From Flavobacterium sp. 1355 (lineage in GTDB: Bacteria; Bacteroidota; Bacteroidia; Flavobacteriales; Flavobacteriaceae): DNA of 64,000 nucleotides. Location: contig NZ_JAFICC010000020.1 in assembly GCF_017833415.1 (NCBI RefSeq), positions 1 to 64,000 of the forward strand. The letters are read 5' to 3'. The position numbers and the translations under genes were made by a program. The notes beneath the pieces were generated by a model. That model was not told where the DNA came from. It made no database searches and saw nothing but the letters and a program-made list of their open reading frames with translations. Shown here in pieces: positions 9,822 to 17,135 of this stretch (positions within the stretch are counted from its first letter, which is position 1; the number at the start of each line of letters is the position of its first letter).

Positions 9822-9845
9822 TTATAAAACATTTAAACCAAAACC

Positions 9846-10718
9846 ATGAAAAAAATGAAACTAACCAAATATATAACAATGCTGGTGGCGTTGTTATTGC
9901 TAGCAGCTTGTTCCAGCGATAATGCATCTTCGGATTCAGCCACAAAACCCGTAGCCGATTTTTCTTTTACCAATGACGGAAGCACATTTACGTTTACCAA
10001 TCTTTCTACAAACGGTACAAAGTACAGATGGGATTTTGGCGATCTTTATTATGTGTCAACCGAAAAAGATCCTGTGTATACCTATAAAATAGGAGGAGAA
10101 ATAAGAGTTTCGCTAACTGTTACAAATGACGCTGGCGAAGAATCCTTTATTACAAAAGTAATAACAGCACCAAAAATTATCATTATCGATATTAAAATCG
10201 ACGGAAAATTTACAGATTGGGATGATGTTGCCGTAACAGACGAAAATACATCAGGAAACGGTTCCATCCAAAAGATTAAAATTTGGGCTGGCGGACCAAA
10301 CGTGAACGTGTATCTGGAAGGAAACAAAAAAATGTTACTGGAATTGGTAGACATGTTTATCAACACGGATGGAAATACACAAACCGGATTTTTACATGCA
10401 AACTGGGCAGAAGGCTCAGGAGCAGAGTTTTTGTTTGAAGGGCCGGTTGTATCAAATGGCTGGGGTGCTTTTTATAATCATACGGATCCTAGCGGAGGCT
10501 GGGGCTGGAGTCCTATTGCAGGTTCAGGAGTTAATTTAAAAGCATCTGCGCTTGTAAGTCTTAACGATACAACAAATGCTTTAGAATTTAGTATTCCAAA
10601 ATCACAATTAGGAAATCTAACTGGTTTTATTGGTATTGGAATTACCGAAATGACATCAGGATGGTCTGCTGTTGCAAACTTCCCTGAAGCACCAAAATTT
10701 TCAACCTTACAATTGTAG
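9846..10718 (+). CDS. PKD / CBM9-like glycan-binding lipoprotein
   Basis: A 290-residue lipoprotein with lipobox LLAAC (Cys22). Residues ~35-105 form a PKD-type beta-sandwich (YRWDFGD, then LTVTNDAGEE). From ~115 the opening IDGKFTDWDDV is typical of a CBM9-like carbohydrate-binding fold, and the rest is rich in aromatic residues such as GGWGWSP. No catalytic motif is seen. The domain mix and place in the PUL suggest a surface glycan-binding protein that helps SusCD capture substrate. A second ATG three codons in is also possible. The operon likely ends here, because nested inverted repeats follow. Confidence 0.7.
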   Translation: MKKMKLTKYITMLVALLLLAACSSDNASSDSATKPVADFSFTNDGSTFTFTNLSTNGTKYRWDFGDLYYVSTEKDPVYTYKIGGEIRVSLTVTNDAGEESFITKVITAPKIIIIDIKIDGKFTDWDDVAVTDENTSGNGSIQKIKIWAGGPNVNVYLEGNKKMLLELVDMFINTDGNTQTGFLHANWAEGSGAEFLFEGPVVSNGWGAFYNHTDPSGGWGWSPIAGSGVNLKASALVSLNDTTNALEFSIPKSQLGNLTGFIGIGITEMTSGWSAVANFPEAPKFSTLQL

Positions 10719-10725
10719 TTTGTCA

Positions 10726-10806
10726 TCGATAGCCTGTCAAAATTGCCATTAGAGGAATAGTTTTTTGAAGAGGTCATTTTTTTAATCTAATGGCATGAGC
10801 TATCGA
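10726..10806. repeat. Two-part inverted repeat after the PUL operon
   Basis: TCGATAGC (10726-10733) pairs with GCTATCGA (10799-10806), and inside it TGCCATTAGA (10744-10753) pairs with TCTAATGGCA (10786-10795). The result is a long interrupted stem. It may be a transcription-end structure or a remnant of a palindromic repeat. Confidence 0.5.
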
Positions 10807-10818
10807 GTTATCATAGTT

Positions 10819-10857
10819 AAGTAATCCTCGGTATTTTGATGATATTGAGGATTACTT
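10819..10857 (+). terminator. Strong hairpin between the lipoprotein and NagX-like genes
   Basis: AAGTAATCCTC (10819-10829) is exactly complementary in inverted order to GAGGATTACTT (10847-10857), with further partial pairing inside. A short T-rich stretch overlaps the 3' arm. It lies 28 bases before the next start codon, so it either ends the SusCD operon or limits read-through. Confidence 0.6.
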
Positions 10858-10884
10858 TATAAAATTAAAAAGAACAAAAGAACA

Positions 10885-11982
10885 ATGAATAAAAGCATAA
10901 CCCATAACCGCCTGATGTCTGTAGATGTGCTAAGAGGATTTGATTTGTTAATGATAATCGTTGCAGACCGCTTTTTCTACAATCTAAATACGGCCGCTAA
11001 AACCAATTTTACAAAGACTTTGGCAGATCAGTTTGAGCATCCGGAGTGGATTGGTTTTCATTTGTATGATGTCATTATGCCTCTGTTTTTGTTTGTTGTT
11101 GGTGTTGTAATTCCGTTTTCATTAGGAAAAAGAAATGCAGAAACAGGATCAAATTTTAATGTATACAAACACATTCTAAGACGATTTGTAATTCTGTTTA
11201 TTCTGGGATGGATCGTTCAGGGAAATTTACTGTTTCTCGATCTTTCAAAATTTCAAATATTCAGTAACACACTTCAGGCAATTGCTGTAGGTTATTTGTT
11301 TTCTTGTGCTGCTTATCTTAATTTATCCCAAAAAGGGAGATATATATTCTTCATAACATGTCTTATTTTATACGCCGTTTTATTGTCAGTACCGAATTTC
11401 TTCGGACATAGTTTTGAGTTATTACCCAATAAAAATCTCCCTATTTATATTGACCAGCAGGTCTTTGGACGTTTTTACGATCAAACACAATATTCATGGC
11501 TCCTAACCGGATTAGGATTTACGGCCACAACAATGTCGGGATTATTTGCAGGAGAGCTATTGCTTTCTTCCTTATCACGACAAAAAATTGCTAATTATTT
11601 ATTTTTAATCGGAATAACGGCAATCGCTATTTCATTGATTATAGGTTTATGGCACCCTATTATTAAAAAAATATGGACGAGTTCATTTGTCATATTCTCA
11701 TCAGGAATAAGTTTCGTTTTACTGGCTTTATTTTATTGGCTTGTCGATGTAAAAGGGTATACCAAATGGGCGTATCCGTTTCGGGTTATCGGCCTTAATG
11801 CCATCGCGGCTTATGTGGGTTCACATGTTTTAAATTTCTCTTTGATTGCCAAACAGGTTTTCTTTGGTTTTGAACAATTTATGGGAGCGTATTACGACGC
11901 ATTTTGCGATTTGGCAGGATTTGGAATCCTTTATTTTATACTTTGGTACATGCATAAAAATAAAACCTATATAAAAGTATAG
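10885..11982 (+). CDS. NagX-like / DUF5009 membrane acyltransferase
   Basis: A 365-residue polytopic inner-membrane protein with about ten hydrophobic segments. It opens with LMSVDVLRGFD followed by HLYDVIMPLFLFVVG, the hallmark of the COG4299/DUF5009 family related to heparan-alpha-glucosaminide N-acetyltransferase. Family members are thought to transfer acetyl groups to amino sugars across the membrane, and NagX genes often sit in GlcNAc catabolic loci. Its place between a SusCD operon and GH109 supports an amino-sugar role. The exact substrate is unknown. It is 52 bases upstream of GH109 and likely co-transcribed with it. Confidence 0.82.
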   Translation: MNKSITHNRLMSVDVLRGFDLLMIIVADRFFYNLNTAAKTNFTKTLADQFEHPEWIGFHLYDVIMPLFLFVVGVVIPFSLGKRNAETGSNFNVYKHILRRFVILFILGWIVQGNLLFLDLSKFQIFSNTLQAIAVGYLFSCAAYLNLSQKGRYIFFITCLILYAVLLSVPNFFGHSFELLPNKNLPIYIDQQVFGRFYDQTQYSWLLTGLGFTATTMSGLFAGELLLSSLSRQKIANYLFLIGITAIAISLIIGLWHPIIKKIWTSSFVIFSSGISFVLLALFYWLVDVKGYTKWAYPFRVIGLNAIAAYVGSHVLNFSLIAKQVFFGFEQFMGAYYDAFCDLAGFGILYFILWYMHKNKTYIKV

Positions 11983-12034
11983 GCAAATAATTACAACTAA
12001 CCCACCTCAATAAATTATCCTAAATTTAAAAAAA

Positions 12035-13411
12035 ATGAAAAGTTCAAGTTTAAAATTTTTACTGATAGCTTTTTTGCTATTGCGAATTTGTGTTGCATCG
12101 GCACAAATGATAAAAACAAAAGCGCCAAAAAGAGATAAAGGCCAAACCGATGTTTTGCGTTTGGCTACACCTGCTATTCCCGTTGTTCGTGTAGGGGTTA
12201 TTGGTTTGGGAATGCGAGGTACCGGTGCTGTAGAACGCATAACACATATTCCCGGAGTAGAAATTGTGGCGCTTTGCGACATGGTCGAAGACAGAACAAA
12301 AGCAGCAAACGATACTTTAGTAAAACACGGAAAACCAAAAGCAGAAACTTTTTTTGGAGAAGATGCCTGGAAAAAAGTGACAGCACTTAAAAACGTAGAT
12401 CTCATTTATATCGTAACCGACTGGAAACACCACGCCAGTATTGCCGTACAAGCCATGAAAGATGGTAAACACGTTGCCGTTGAAGTACCGGGAGCATTAA
12501 CCATGCAGGAAATTTGGGATATTATTGATACTTCTGAAAAGACCCGAAAACATTGTATGATGCTCGAAAATTGCGTATATGACTTCTTTGAACTGACCAC
12601 ATTAAACATGGCACAGCAAGGATTATTTGGAGAAATTCTTCATGCCGAAGGTTCTTACATTCACGGACTTCAGCCCTATTGGAATAATTACTGGAACAAT
12701 TGGCGTATGGATTATAACCGCAAACACAGAGGTGATATATATCCTACACATGGAATGGGGCCAGCTTGTTTAGCCTTAAATATTCACAGAGGAGACAAAA
12801 TGAATTTCTTAGTTTCGATGGATACAAAAGCTGTTGGAAATCCTGCCTTTATTAAAGAAAAAACAGGCGAAGTGGTAACCGATTTTAGAAATGGTGACCA
12901 TACCATGACCATGATTCGTACCGAAAAAGGAAAAACAATACAGATTCAGCATGACGTTACGAGTCCGAGACCGTATAGCAGAATGTACCAGTTATCCGGA
13001 ACCAAAGGATTTGCAAATAAATATCCGGTAGAAGGATATGCAATAGATGCAAAAGAAGCAGGAGCAGAGATTGCTAAAAATTATCAAAACCTGAATGCTG
13101 AAGAATTTGTATCTGAAGACGTAAAAAAGATATTGATGGAAAAATATAAAAATCCAATCGTAAAAGATATCGAAGAAATGGCCAAAAAAGTTGGAGGTCA
13201 CGGCGGAATGGATTTTATCATGGATTACCGTATGTTTTATTGCATTCAAAAAGGACTTCCTTTAGACATGGATGTTTACGATTTGGCCGAATGGTCTTGT
13301 TTGAGTCCGTTGACAGAAGTTTCTCTGGACAATAATTCTGCTCCCGTAGAAATTCCTGATTTCACACGTGGGAGCTGGCAAAAATTGAGCACGGTTGAGT
13401 TTTCAAAATAA
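12035..13411 (+). CDS. Exported GH109-type Gfo/Idh/MocA enzyme (putative alpha-N-acetylgalactosaminidase)
   Basis: A 458-residue protein with an N-terminal signal (cleavage likely after VASAQ). A Rossmann NAD(H)-binding region at ~50-170 opens with VGVIGLGMRGTG. The central region carries segments very typical of GH109: MLENCVYDFFELTT, SYIHGLQPYWNNYWNNWR and RGDIYPTHGMGPA. GH109 enzymes hydrolyse alpha-linked N-acetylgalactosamine by an NAD-dependent oxidation-elimination mechanism. An ordinary Gfo/Idh/MocA dehydrogenase is the alternative, but those motifs and the signal peptide favour GH109. Location is probably periplasmic. This is the clearest clue that the PUL targets N-acetylhexosamine-containing glycans. 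Confidence 0.87.
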   Translation: MKSSSLKFLLIAFLLLRICVASAQMIKTKAPKRDKGQTDVLRLATPAIPVVRVGVIGLGMRGTGAVERITHIPGVEIVALCDMVEDRTKAANDTLVKHGKPKAETFFGEDAWKKVTALKNVDLIYIVTDWKHHASIAVQAMKDGKHVAVEVPGALTMQEIWDIIDTSEKTRKHCMMLENCVYDFFELTTLNMAQQGLFGEILHAEGSYIHGLQPYWNNYWNNWRMDYNRKHRGDIYPTHGMGPACLALNIHRGDKMNFLVSMDTKAVGNPAFIKEKTGEVVTDFRNGDHTMTMIRTEKGKTIQIQHDVTSPRPYSRMYQLSGTKGFANKYPVEGYAIDAKEAGAEIAKNYQNLNAEEFVSEDVKKILMEKYKNPIVKDIEEMAKKVGGHGGMDFIMDYRMFYCIQKGLPLDMDVYDLAEWSCLSPLTEVSLDNNSAPVEIPDFTRGSWQKLSTVEFSK

Positions 13412-13450
13412 GAGAACGCTATTAATTGTTAGTTATATTTTGTGTTAGAC

Positions 13451-13482
13451 TTAAAGCTTCTGTTTCTTAGCAGAAGCTTTAA
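13451..13482. terminator. Terminator between GH109 and the convergent hxlR-type gene
   Basis: TTAAAGCTTCTG (13451-13462) is an exact 12-bp inverted match to CAGAAGCTTTAA (13471-13482) with an 8-base loop. T-rich sequence follows on the plus strand. It sits between two converging genes and probably serves both. Confidence 0.82.
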
Positions 13483-13513
13483 CTGTTTTTATATTTAATG
13501 GTTTTATATTCTT

Positions 13514-13897
13514 TTACTTAAATTCTTCAATAGCGGCTGATTCAGAAAATTTTTTAATAATTAACGACTTCAGTCGCTCTTGATTCTGATCTCCCCATTG
13601 CCCTAAAGCGCTTATAACCGGAATTAGGCTCTCACCAAATTCCGTGAGACTGTATTCTACTTTTGGCGGAACTACGGGATATATTTTCCTGACAACGAGT
13701 TCATGTTCTTCCAGTTCGTTCAACTGCATATTCAAGACCCTGCGGGATGCATCGGGTATTTTACGCTGTAATTCACTTGGTCTCTTATGCCCTTCATTAA
13801 TAAACCAAAGGAGGCGTATCTTCCATTTACCGTATAGTACTTCACCTATCAGGTCAAGTCCGCAGTTTAAGTTCGGTATTGTTTTTCTTTCATACAT
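13514..13897 (-). CDS. HxlR-family winged-helix transcriptional regulator
   Basis: A 127-residue regulator of typical HxlR length. The signature LIGEVLYGKWKIRLLW comes early, RPSELQRKIPDASRRVLN forms the recognition region, and a wing (YSLTEFGESL) ends the DNA-binding fold. HxlR proteins usually act as dimers on inverted repeats and control adjacent redox or detoxification genes. It is transcribed away from the SDR gene at 14021. A perfect GTAACA/TGTTAC palindrome lies 10 bases upstream of its start codon, suggesting autoregulation and control of the SDR/SnoaL pair. The inducer is unknown; no N-terminal cysteine switch was identified with confidence. Confidence 0.9.
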   Translation of the reverse strand: MYERKTIPNLNCGLDLIGEVLYGKWKIRLLWFINEGHKRPSELQRKIPDASRRVLNMQLNELEEHELVVRKIYPVVPPKVEYSLTEFGESLIPVISALGQWGDQNQERLKSLIIKKFSESAAIEEFK

Positions 13898-13906
13898 ATT
13901 GTAAAA

Positions 13907-13921
13907 GTAACAGTATGTTAC
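13907..13921. promoter_or_regulatory. Probable HxlR operator
   Basis: GTAACA-GTA-TGTTAC is a perfect 6-bp inverted repeat with a 3-base spacer. It lies between the divergent hxlR-type gene (start 13897) and the SDR gene (start 14021), where a shared operator is expected. Binding is inferred from position and symmetry only. Confidence 0.5.
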
Positions 13922-14020
13922 GATTTGTGCAATAGGGGAAAAATTTATCCCTATCTGAATCGTAATTCCGTACTTGTGAGAAAGTTACATAGTTCTGAAA
14001 TTTGTACAAAAGAAATCAAC

Positions 14021-14815
14021 ATGAAACAAATACCAGATTATCAAAACGAGTTATCAGGCAAAATTGCACTGGTGACAGGAGGAACAAAAGGTGCCGGAAG
14101 AGCGATAGCCGAACGTTTAAAAAATGCAGGTGCGACGGTCATCATTATCGCGAGAAACCAGCCTGAAACACCGGATAAAGAGCTGCATTTCATTCCGGCA
14201 GATTTAAGTAAACCAGAAGCGGCAGATAAAGTGGCAGCAGAAGTATTTAATACATTCGGTAAGGTAGATATCCTGGTAAACAATCTCGGAGGCTCTGAAA
14301 CTCCCGGTGGCGGATTTGCTGTATTAACCAATACAGATTGGGAAGAAACAATCCAATCCAACTTACTGGCGCCAGTTCGTCTGGATAAATCATTTCTTCC
14401 TCAAATGCTGGAAAACAAAAGCGGGGTAATTATACATATTGCATCTATTCAGGGAAAACTGCCTTTGTATGATTCTACGCTGCCGTATGCAGCTGCAAAA
14501 GCAGGACTTATTAATTATAGTAAAGGACTATCAAAAGAAGTATCTCCAAAAGGAGTCCGCGTGCTAACGGTTTCTCCGGGCTGGATTATGACCGAAGCAT
14601 CCATCCGAATGATGGAACGTATTTCAGAAAGTAATAATATGTCTGTTGAAGAGGCTGAAAAAAGTGTAATGACAGCTTTGGGAGGCATACCTTACGGAAG
14701 ACCTGCCAGACCACAAGAAGTAGCTGAACTTGTTGGATTTCTTGTATCGCCCAGAGCAGGTTATTTAACAGGAACGGAATATGTAATAGATGGCGGAACA
14801 ATTCCAACAATTTAA
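14021..14815 (+). CDS. SDR-family NAD(P)-dependent oxidoreductase
   Basis: A 264-residue classical short-chain dehydrogenase. The cofactor motif TGGTKGAG is near residue 17, NNLGG replaces the usual NNAG at ~87-91, the catalytic Ser lies in IHIASIQG, and the YAAAK motif supplies Tyr and Lys. An earlier in-frame ATG at 13925 would add 32 unlike residues, so 14021 was chosen. The substrate is unknown. The neighbouring HxlR regulator and SnoaL-like gene suggest a small-molecule detoxification or redox unit. The C-terminal YLTGTEYVIDGG motif is standard for the family. Confidence 0.88.
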   Translation: MKQIPDYQNELSGKIALVTGGTKGAGRAIAERLKNAGATVIIIARNQPETPDKELHFIPADLSKPEAADKVAAEVFNTFGKVDILVNNLGGSETPGGGFAVLTNTDWEETIQSNLLAPVRLDKSFLPQMLENKSGVIIHIASIQGKLPLYDSTLPYAAAKAGLINYSKGLSKEVSPKGVRVLTVSPGWIMTEASIRMMERISESNNMSVEEAEKSVMTALGGIPYGRPARPQEVAELVGFLVSPRAGYLTGTEYVIDGGTIPTI

Positions 14816-14870
14816 CTAATTGAATTTTTAGTAAATGCAAAAAAATTAGTAATAATAAAATAGATAAATT

Positions 14871-15191
14871 ATGAACTTACCAAAAGTAGTACAAGACTTA
14901 GTAAACGCACAGAATAATTTTGACAGTACGGCCTTTGCCGATTGCTTTTCAGAAACTGCAATAGTATTTGATGAGGGTAAAAATTATACCAGTAAAACAG
15001 ATATAAAAAACTGGATCGAAAAAAGCGCAAAAGAGTACAATGCAGTAACGAAACCAATTGATTTTAAAGGAGATGCTGAAAAAGGCAATTTAAAAGCAGA
15101 AGTTTCAGGAACTTTTCCGGGCAGTCCTTTGATTCTTACCTATAATTTTGAGTTTAAAGGAAATTACATCCAATCGCTGAAGATTGATTAA
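14871..15191 (+). CDS. SnoaL-like / NTF2-fold protein
   Basis: A 106-residue protein with the alpha+beta pattern of the NTF2/SnoaL superfamily, including an initial helix pair, the segment FADCFSETAIVFDEGK and a terminal beta strand. Such proteins form cone-shaped cavities and may be isomerases, cyclases or simple binding proteins; sequence alone gives no substrate. It follows the SDR gene by 55 bases and precedes a terminator, so it is probably the last gene of the HxlR-controlled unit. No signal peptide is seen. Confidence 0.75.
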   Translation: MNLPKVVQDLVNAQNNFDSTAFADCFSETAIVFDEGKNYTSKTDIKNWIEKSAKEYNAVTKPIDFKGDAEKGNLKAEVSGTFPGSPLILTYNFEFKGNYIQSLKID

Positions 15192-15510
15192 AATTCTAAA
15201 AATCTTATATTAAATTTTGAAGAATTATCTGGCCAGGAATTCAGGTAATTCTTCTAATTTTTATAAATGGATCACTTTACACATTCGAAACCACATTCGG
15301 TAGTCACAATAGTTTTACCAATTCAATTTATCAGGGAGTATTTGCCATACGTTGAGAAATAAAGCTAAATAAATTGTTAACTTTAGCCTTTATGATAGAT
15401 TTTCTAATTAGTTCTATTAAGAATTTTAAAAACACATGAAAAAATCCCGGCTCTATACTTTGACACTTGCAAGACAGTTTATAATACCAGTAATCTAAGA
15501 ATATATAAAA
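15192..15510. other. Gap between the SnoaL-like and AraC genes
   Basis: This 319-base gap holds the terminator at 15219-15254. After it is a 32-codon reading frame (15267-15362) that resembles nothing I recognise, followed by AT-rich sequence likely to hold the promoter of the AraC gene. Confidence 0.5.
15219..15254 (+). terminator. Terminator after the SnoaL-like gene
   Basis: GAAGAATTA (15219-15227) pairs exactly with TAATTCTTC (15246-15254) and is followed by TAATTTTTAT. It ends the SDR/SnoaL transcript. Confidence 0.7.
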
Positions 15511-16359
15511 ATGGTTACAGACTATAAAAAGATTGACTTATTCGGTCAAACCTTAATTCAAAAAGTAATATTAAAACCGCCTTTTGAATTTCCCTTTCCA
15601 GTATCAGATAACGCTTGCTTTTTATTTTCTCTGGAAGGTGAAATAGAATTTCACGCACAAGAAGAGCAAATGCTCGTTCCAAGTAACTATTCATTACTTC
15701 TAAATTGTGTAAATACCGGAAAAAAAATAAGCAACTCTGCAACAAGTACCCAGAATGAATTAGTTGTTATTAGTTTTCATCCTGATACTTTAAAAAAAAT
15801 TTACCAAAGAGAGCTTCCTTTATTACTTCAAAAACCAAAAAGCAATATATCAAATCAATCAAGCGGGAAAATCAATAATGATTTTTTAATAAACAAATAT
15901 ATTGAAGGTCTTTTGTTTTATTTCGAAAATCCATCTTTAGTAAATGAAGAAATTTTAATTTTAAAATTAAAGGAAATCATTCTTTTATTGTCTCAGTCGC
16001 AAAATGCAGAAACAATTCAGGTAATCTTATCACAGCTTTTTTCGCCGGCTGCTTATACTTTCAGGCAAATTATAGAGGCAAATATATTTCTGCAAGTTAG
16101 TGTTGACGATCTGGCACAGAAAACCAATTTAAGTGTTTCCTCTTTTAAAAGAGAGTTTACAAAACTTTACAATGACTCTCCTGCAAATTATATCAAAACT
16201 CAAAGACTTGAGAAAGCTGCCGAACTACTTATAATTTCTGATCAACGCGTGACAGATATTGCTTTTGATTGCGGATTTAATGACCTCGCAAATTTTACTA
16301 AAAGTTTTCATGATAAATACAGCATTACTCCAACTAATTATCGCCTGAAATTAAAGTAA
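15511..16359 (+). CDS. AraC-family transcriptional regulator
   Basis: A 282-residue protein. The N-terminal ~170 residues resemble a cupin-type sensing domain. The C-terminal ~100 form the double helix-turn-helix of AraC/XylS proteins, with SVDDLAQKTNLSVSSFKREF as the first and VTDIAFDCGFNDLANFTKSF as the second, then the terminal PTNYR. The gene stands alone between terminator-bounded neighbours, so its targets are unclear; the hsp20 and antiporter genes downstream have their own long upstream region. No inducer can be named. Confidence 0.9.
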   Translation: MVTDYKKIDLFGQTLIQKVILKPPFEFPFPVSDNACFLFSLEGEIEFHAQEEQMLVPSNYSLLLNCVNTGKKISNSATSTQNELVVISFHPDTLKKIYQRELPLLLQKPKSNISNQSSGKINNDFLINKYIEGLLFYFENPSLVNEEILILKLKEIILLLSQSQNAETIQVILSQLFSPAAYTFRQIIEANIFLQVSVDDLAQKTNLSVSSFKREFTKLYNDSPANYIKTQRLEKAAELLIISDQRVTDIAFDCGFNDLANFTKSFHDKYSITPTNYRLKLK

Positions 16360-16468
16360 GGGAACAAATTTAAGAGCAATTCAAAATTGAATAATGAAAC
16401 ACAATGAACTGTTGACAGCAATTTAGCTTCAGAATTTTGTTTTAGAAATTTTTTTTGAAATAGAGATG

Positions 16469-16520
16469 TCAGAAAATGACAAAATTTCATTTCTGAAAGT
16501 GAAAATTTGTCATTTTTCTG
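16469..16520. promoter_or_regulatory. Three related motifs upstream of hsp20
   Basis: TCAGAAAATGAC (16469-16480) recurs in inverted form as TTCATTTCTGA (16486-16496) and GTCATTTTTCTG (16509-16520). The outer two also form a long imperfect inverted repeat that continues into A/T tracts. The cluster lies ~90 bases before the hsp20 start and may be a stress-regulator binding region or a structured leader. Confidence 0.4.
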
Positions 16521-16611
16521 CTGTGGCACAATTTTCGATTTTTGGTAAGGTATATCATTGTTAACCAGTGATATGGTGAAATTAATGTATAACAATTTAA
16601 AAGTAAAAGTT

Positions 16612-17064
16612 ATGAATCTTATTAAAAGAAACGGAAATCAATACCCTGGTTTCCCACGTTTGTTTTTTGACGACTTTTTTGGCCGAGAGCTTTTCAATTG
16701 GGAAAACAATAACTTCTCCACAACAAGCTCGACACTGCCATCAGTGAACATTAAGGAATCTGCCGATAATTATCAGGTAGAAGTAGCTGCTCCGGGTATG
16801 GATAAAAATGATTTTAAAGTAGTTTTAGAGGGAAATCTTCTTACGATTTCCTCGACAAAACAGCAGGAGCAAACTAACGAGCAGGAATCCTTTACCCGTA
16901 AGGAGTTCAGTTACCAGTCATTCCAGAGAAGTTTTGAGCTTCCTAAAAATGTAGTGGAAGAGGAGCACATTTCTGCCAGATATGAAAACGGGCTGTTGCA
17001 GTTGACAATTCCAAAAAAAGAAGAGTCCAAACAAAAACCGCCTAGACAAATCGAGATTTTATAA
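16612..17064 (+). CDS. Small heat-shock protein (Hsp20 / alpha-crystallin family)
   Basis: A 150-residue protein of typical family size. The ATG at 16612 gives the usual start (MNLIKRNG); an upstream ATG at 16558 would add 18 unlike residues. The short N-terminal arm contains LFFDDFFGREL. The alpha-crystallin domain spans ~45-140, with VNIKESADNYQVEVAAPGMD and the conserved ARYENGLLQLTIPK. The C-terminal IEI-type anchor (RQIEIL) promotes oligomer assembly. Such proteins hold unfolding proteins in the cytoplasm for refolding by other chaperones. The gene has its own terminator and a possible regulatory cluster upstream. Confidence 0.93.
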   Translation: MNLIKRNGNQYPGFPRLFFDDFFGRELFNWENNNFSTTSSTLPSVNIKESADNYQVEVAAPGMDKNDFKVVLEGNLLTISSTKQQEQTNEQESFTRKEFSYQSFQRSFELPKNVVEEEHISARYENGLLQLTIPKKEESKQKPPRQIEIL

Positions 17065-17087
17065 AAATTAATTAGTAGTATGTTTCA

Positions 17088-17112
17088 GAAAGCTGTCTTT
17101 AGGACGGCTTTC
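17088..17112 (+). terminator. Terminator after hsp20
   Basis: GAAAGCTGTC (17088-17097) pairs with GACGGCTTTC (17103-17112), with one G-U pair and a 5-base loop, followed by T-rich sequence. It lies 24 bases after the hsp20 stop. Confidence 0.75.
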
Positions 17113-17135
17113 TTACTTTATTTAATTTATCATCT

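Noticed and set aside
13974..13997. Flavobacterial-type promoter (TTG ... TAGTTCTG) before the SDR gene
   Set aside because: The -7-like element is near consensus, but the spacer to the TTG is only 13 bases, shorter than usual, so no promoter was called.
15267..15362. A 32-codon plus-strand frame after the SnoaL-like gene
   Set aside because: It is short, has no known motif and follows a terminator. It may be a remnant, but there is no positive evidence.
16524..16540. Sigma-54-like TGGCAC element upstream of hsp20
   Set aside because: The matching -12 TTGC element is not at the required distance, so the motif is probably chance.
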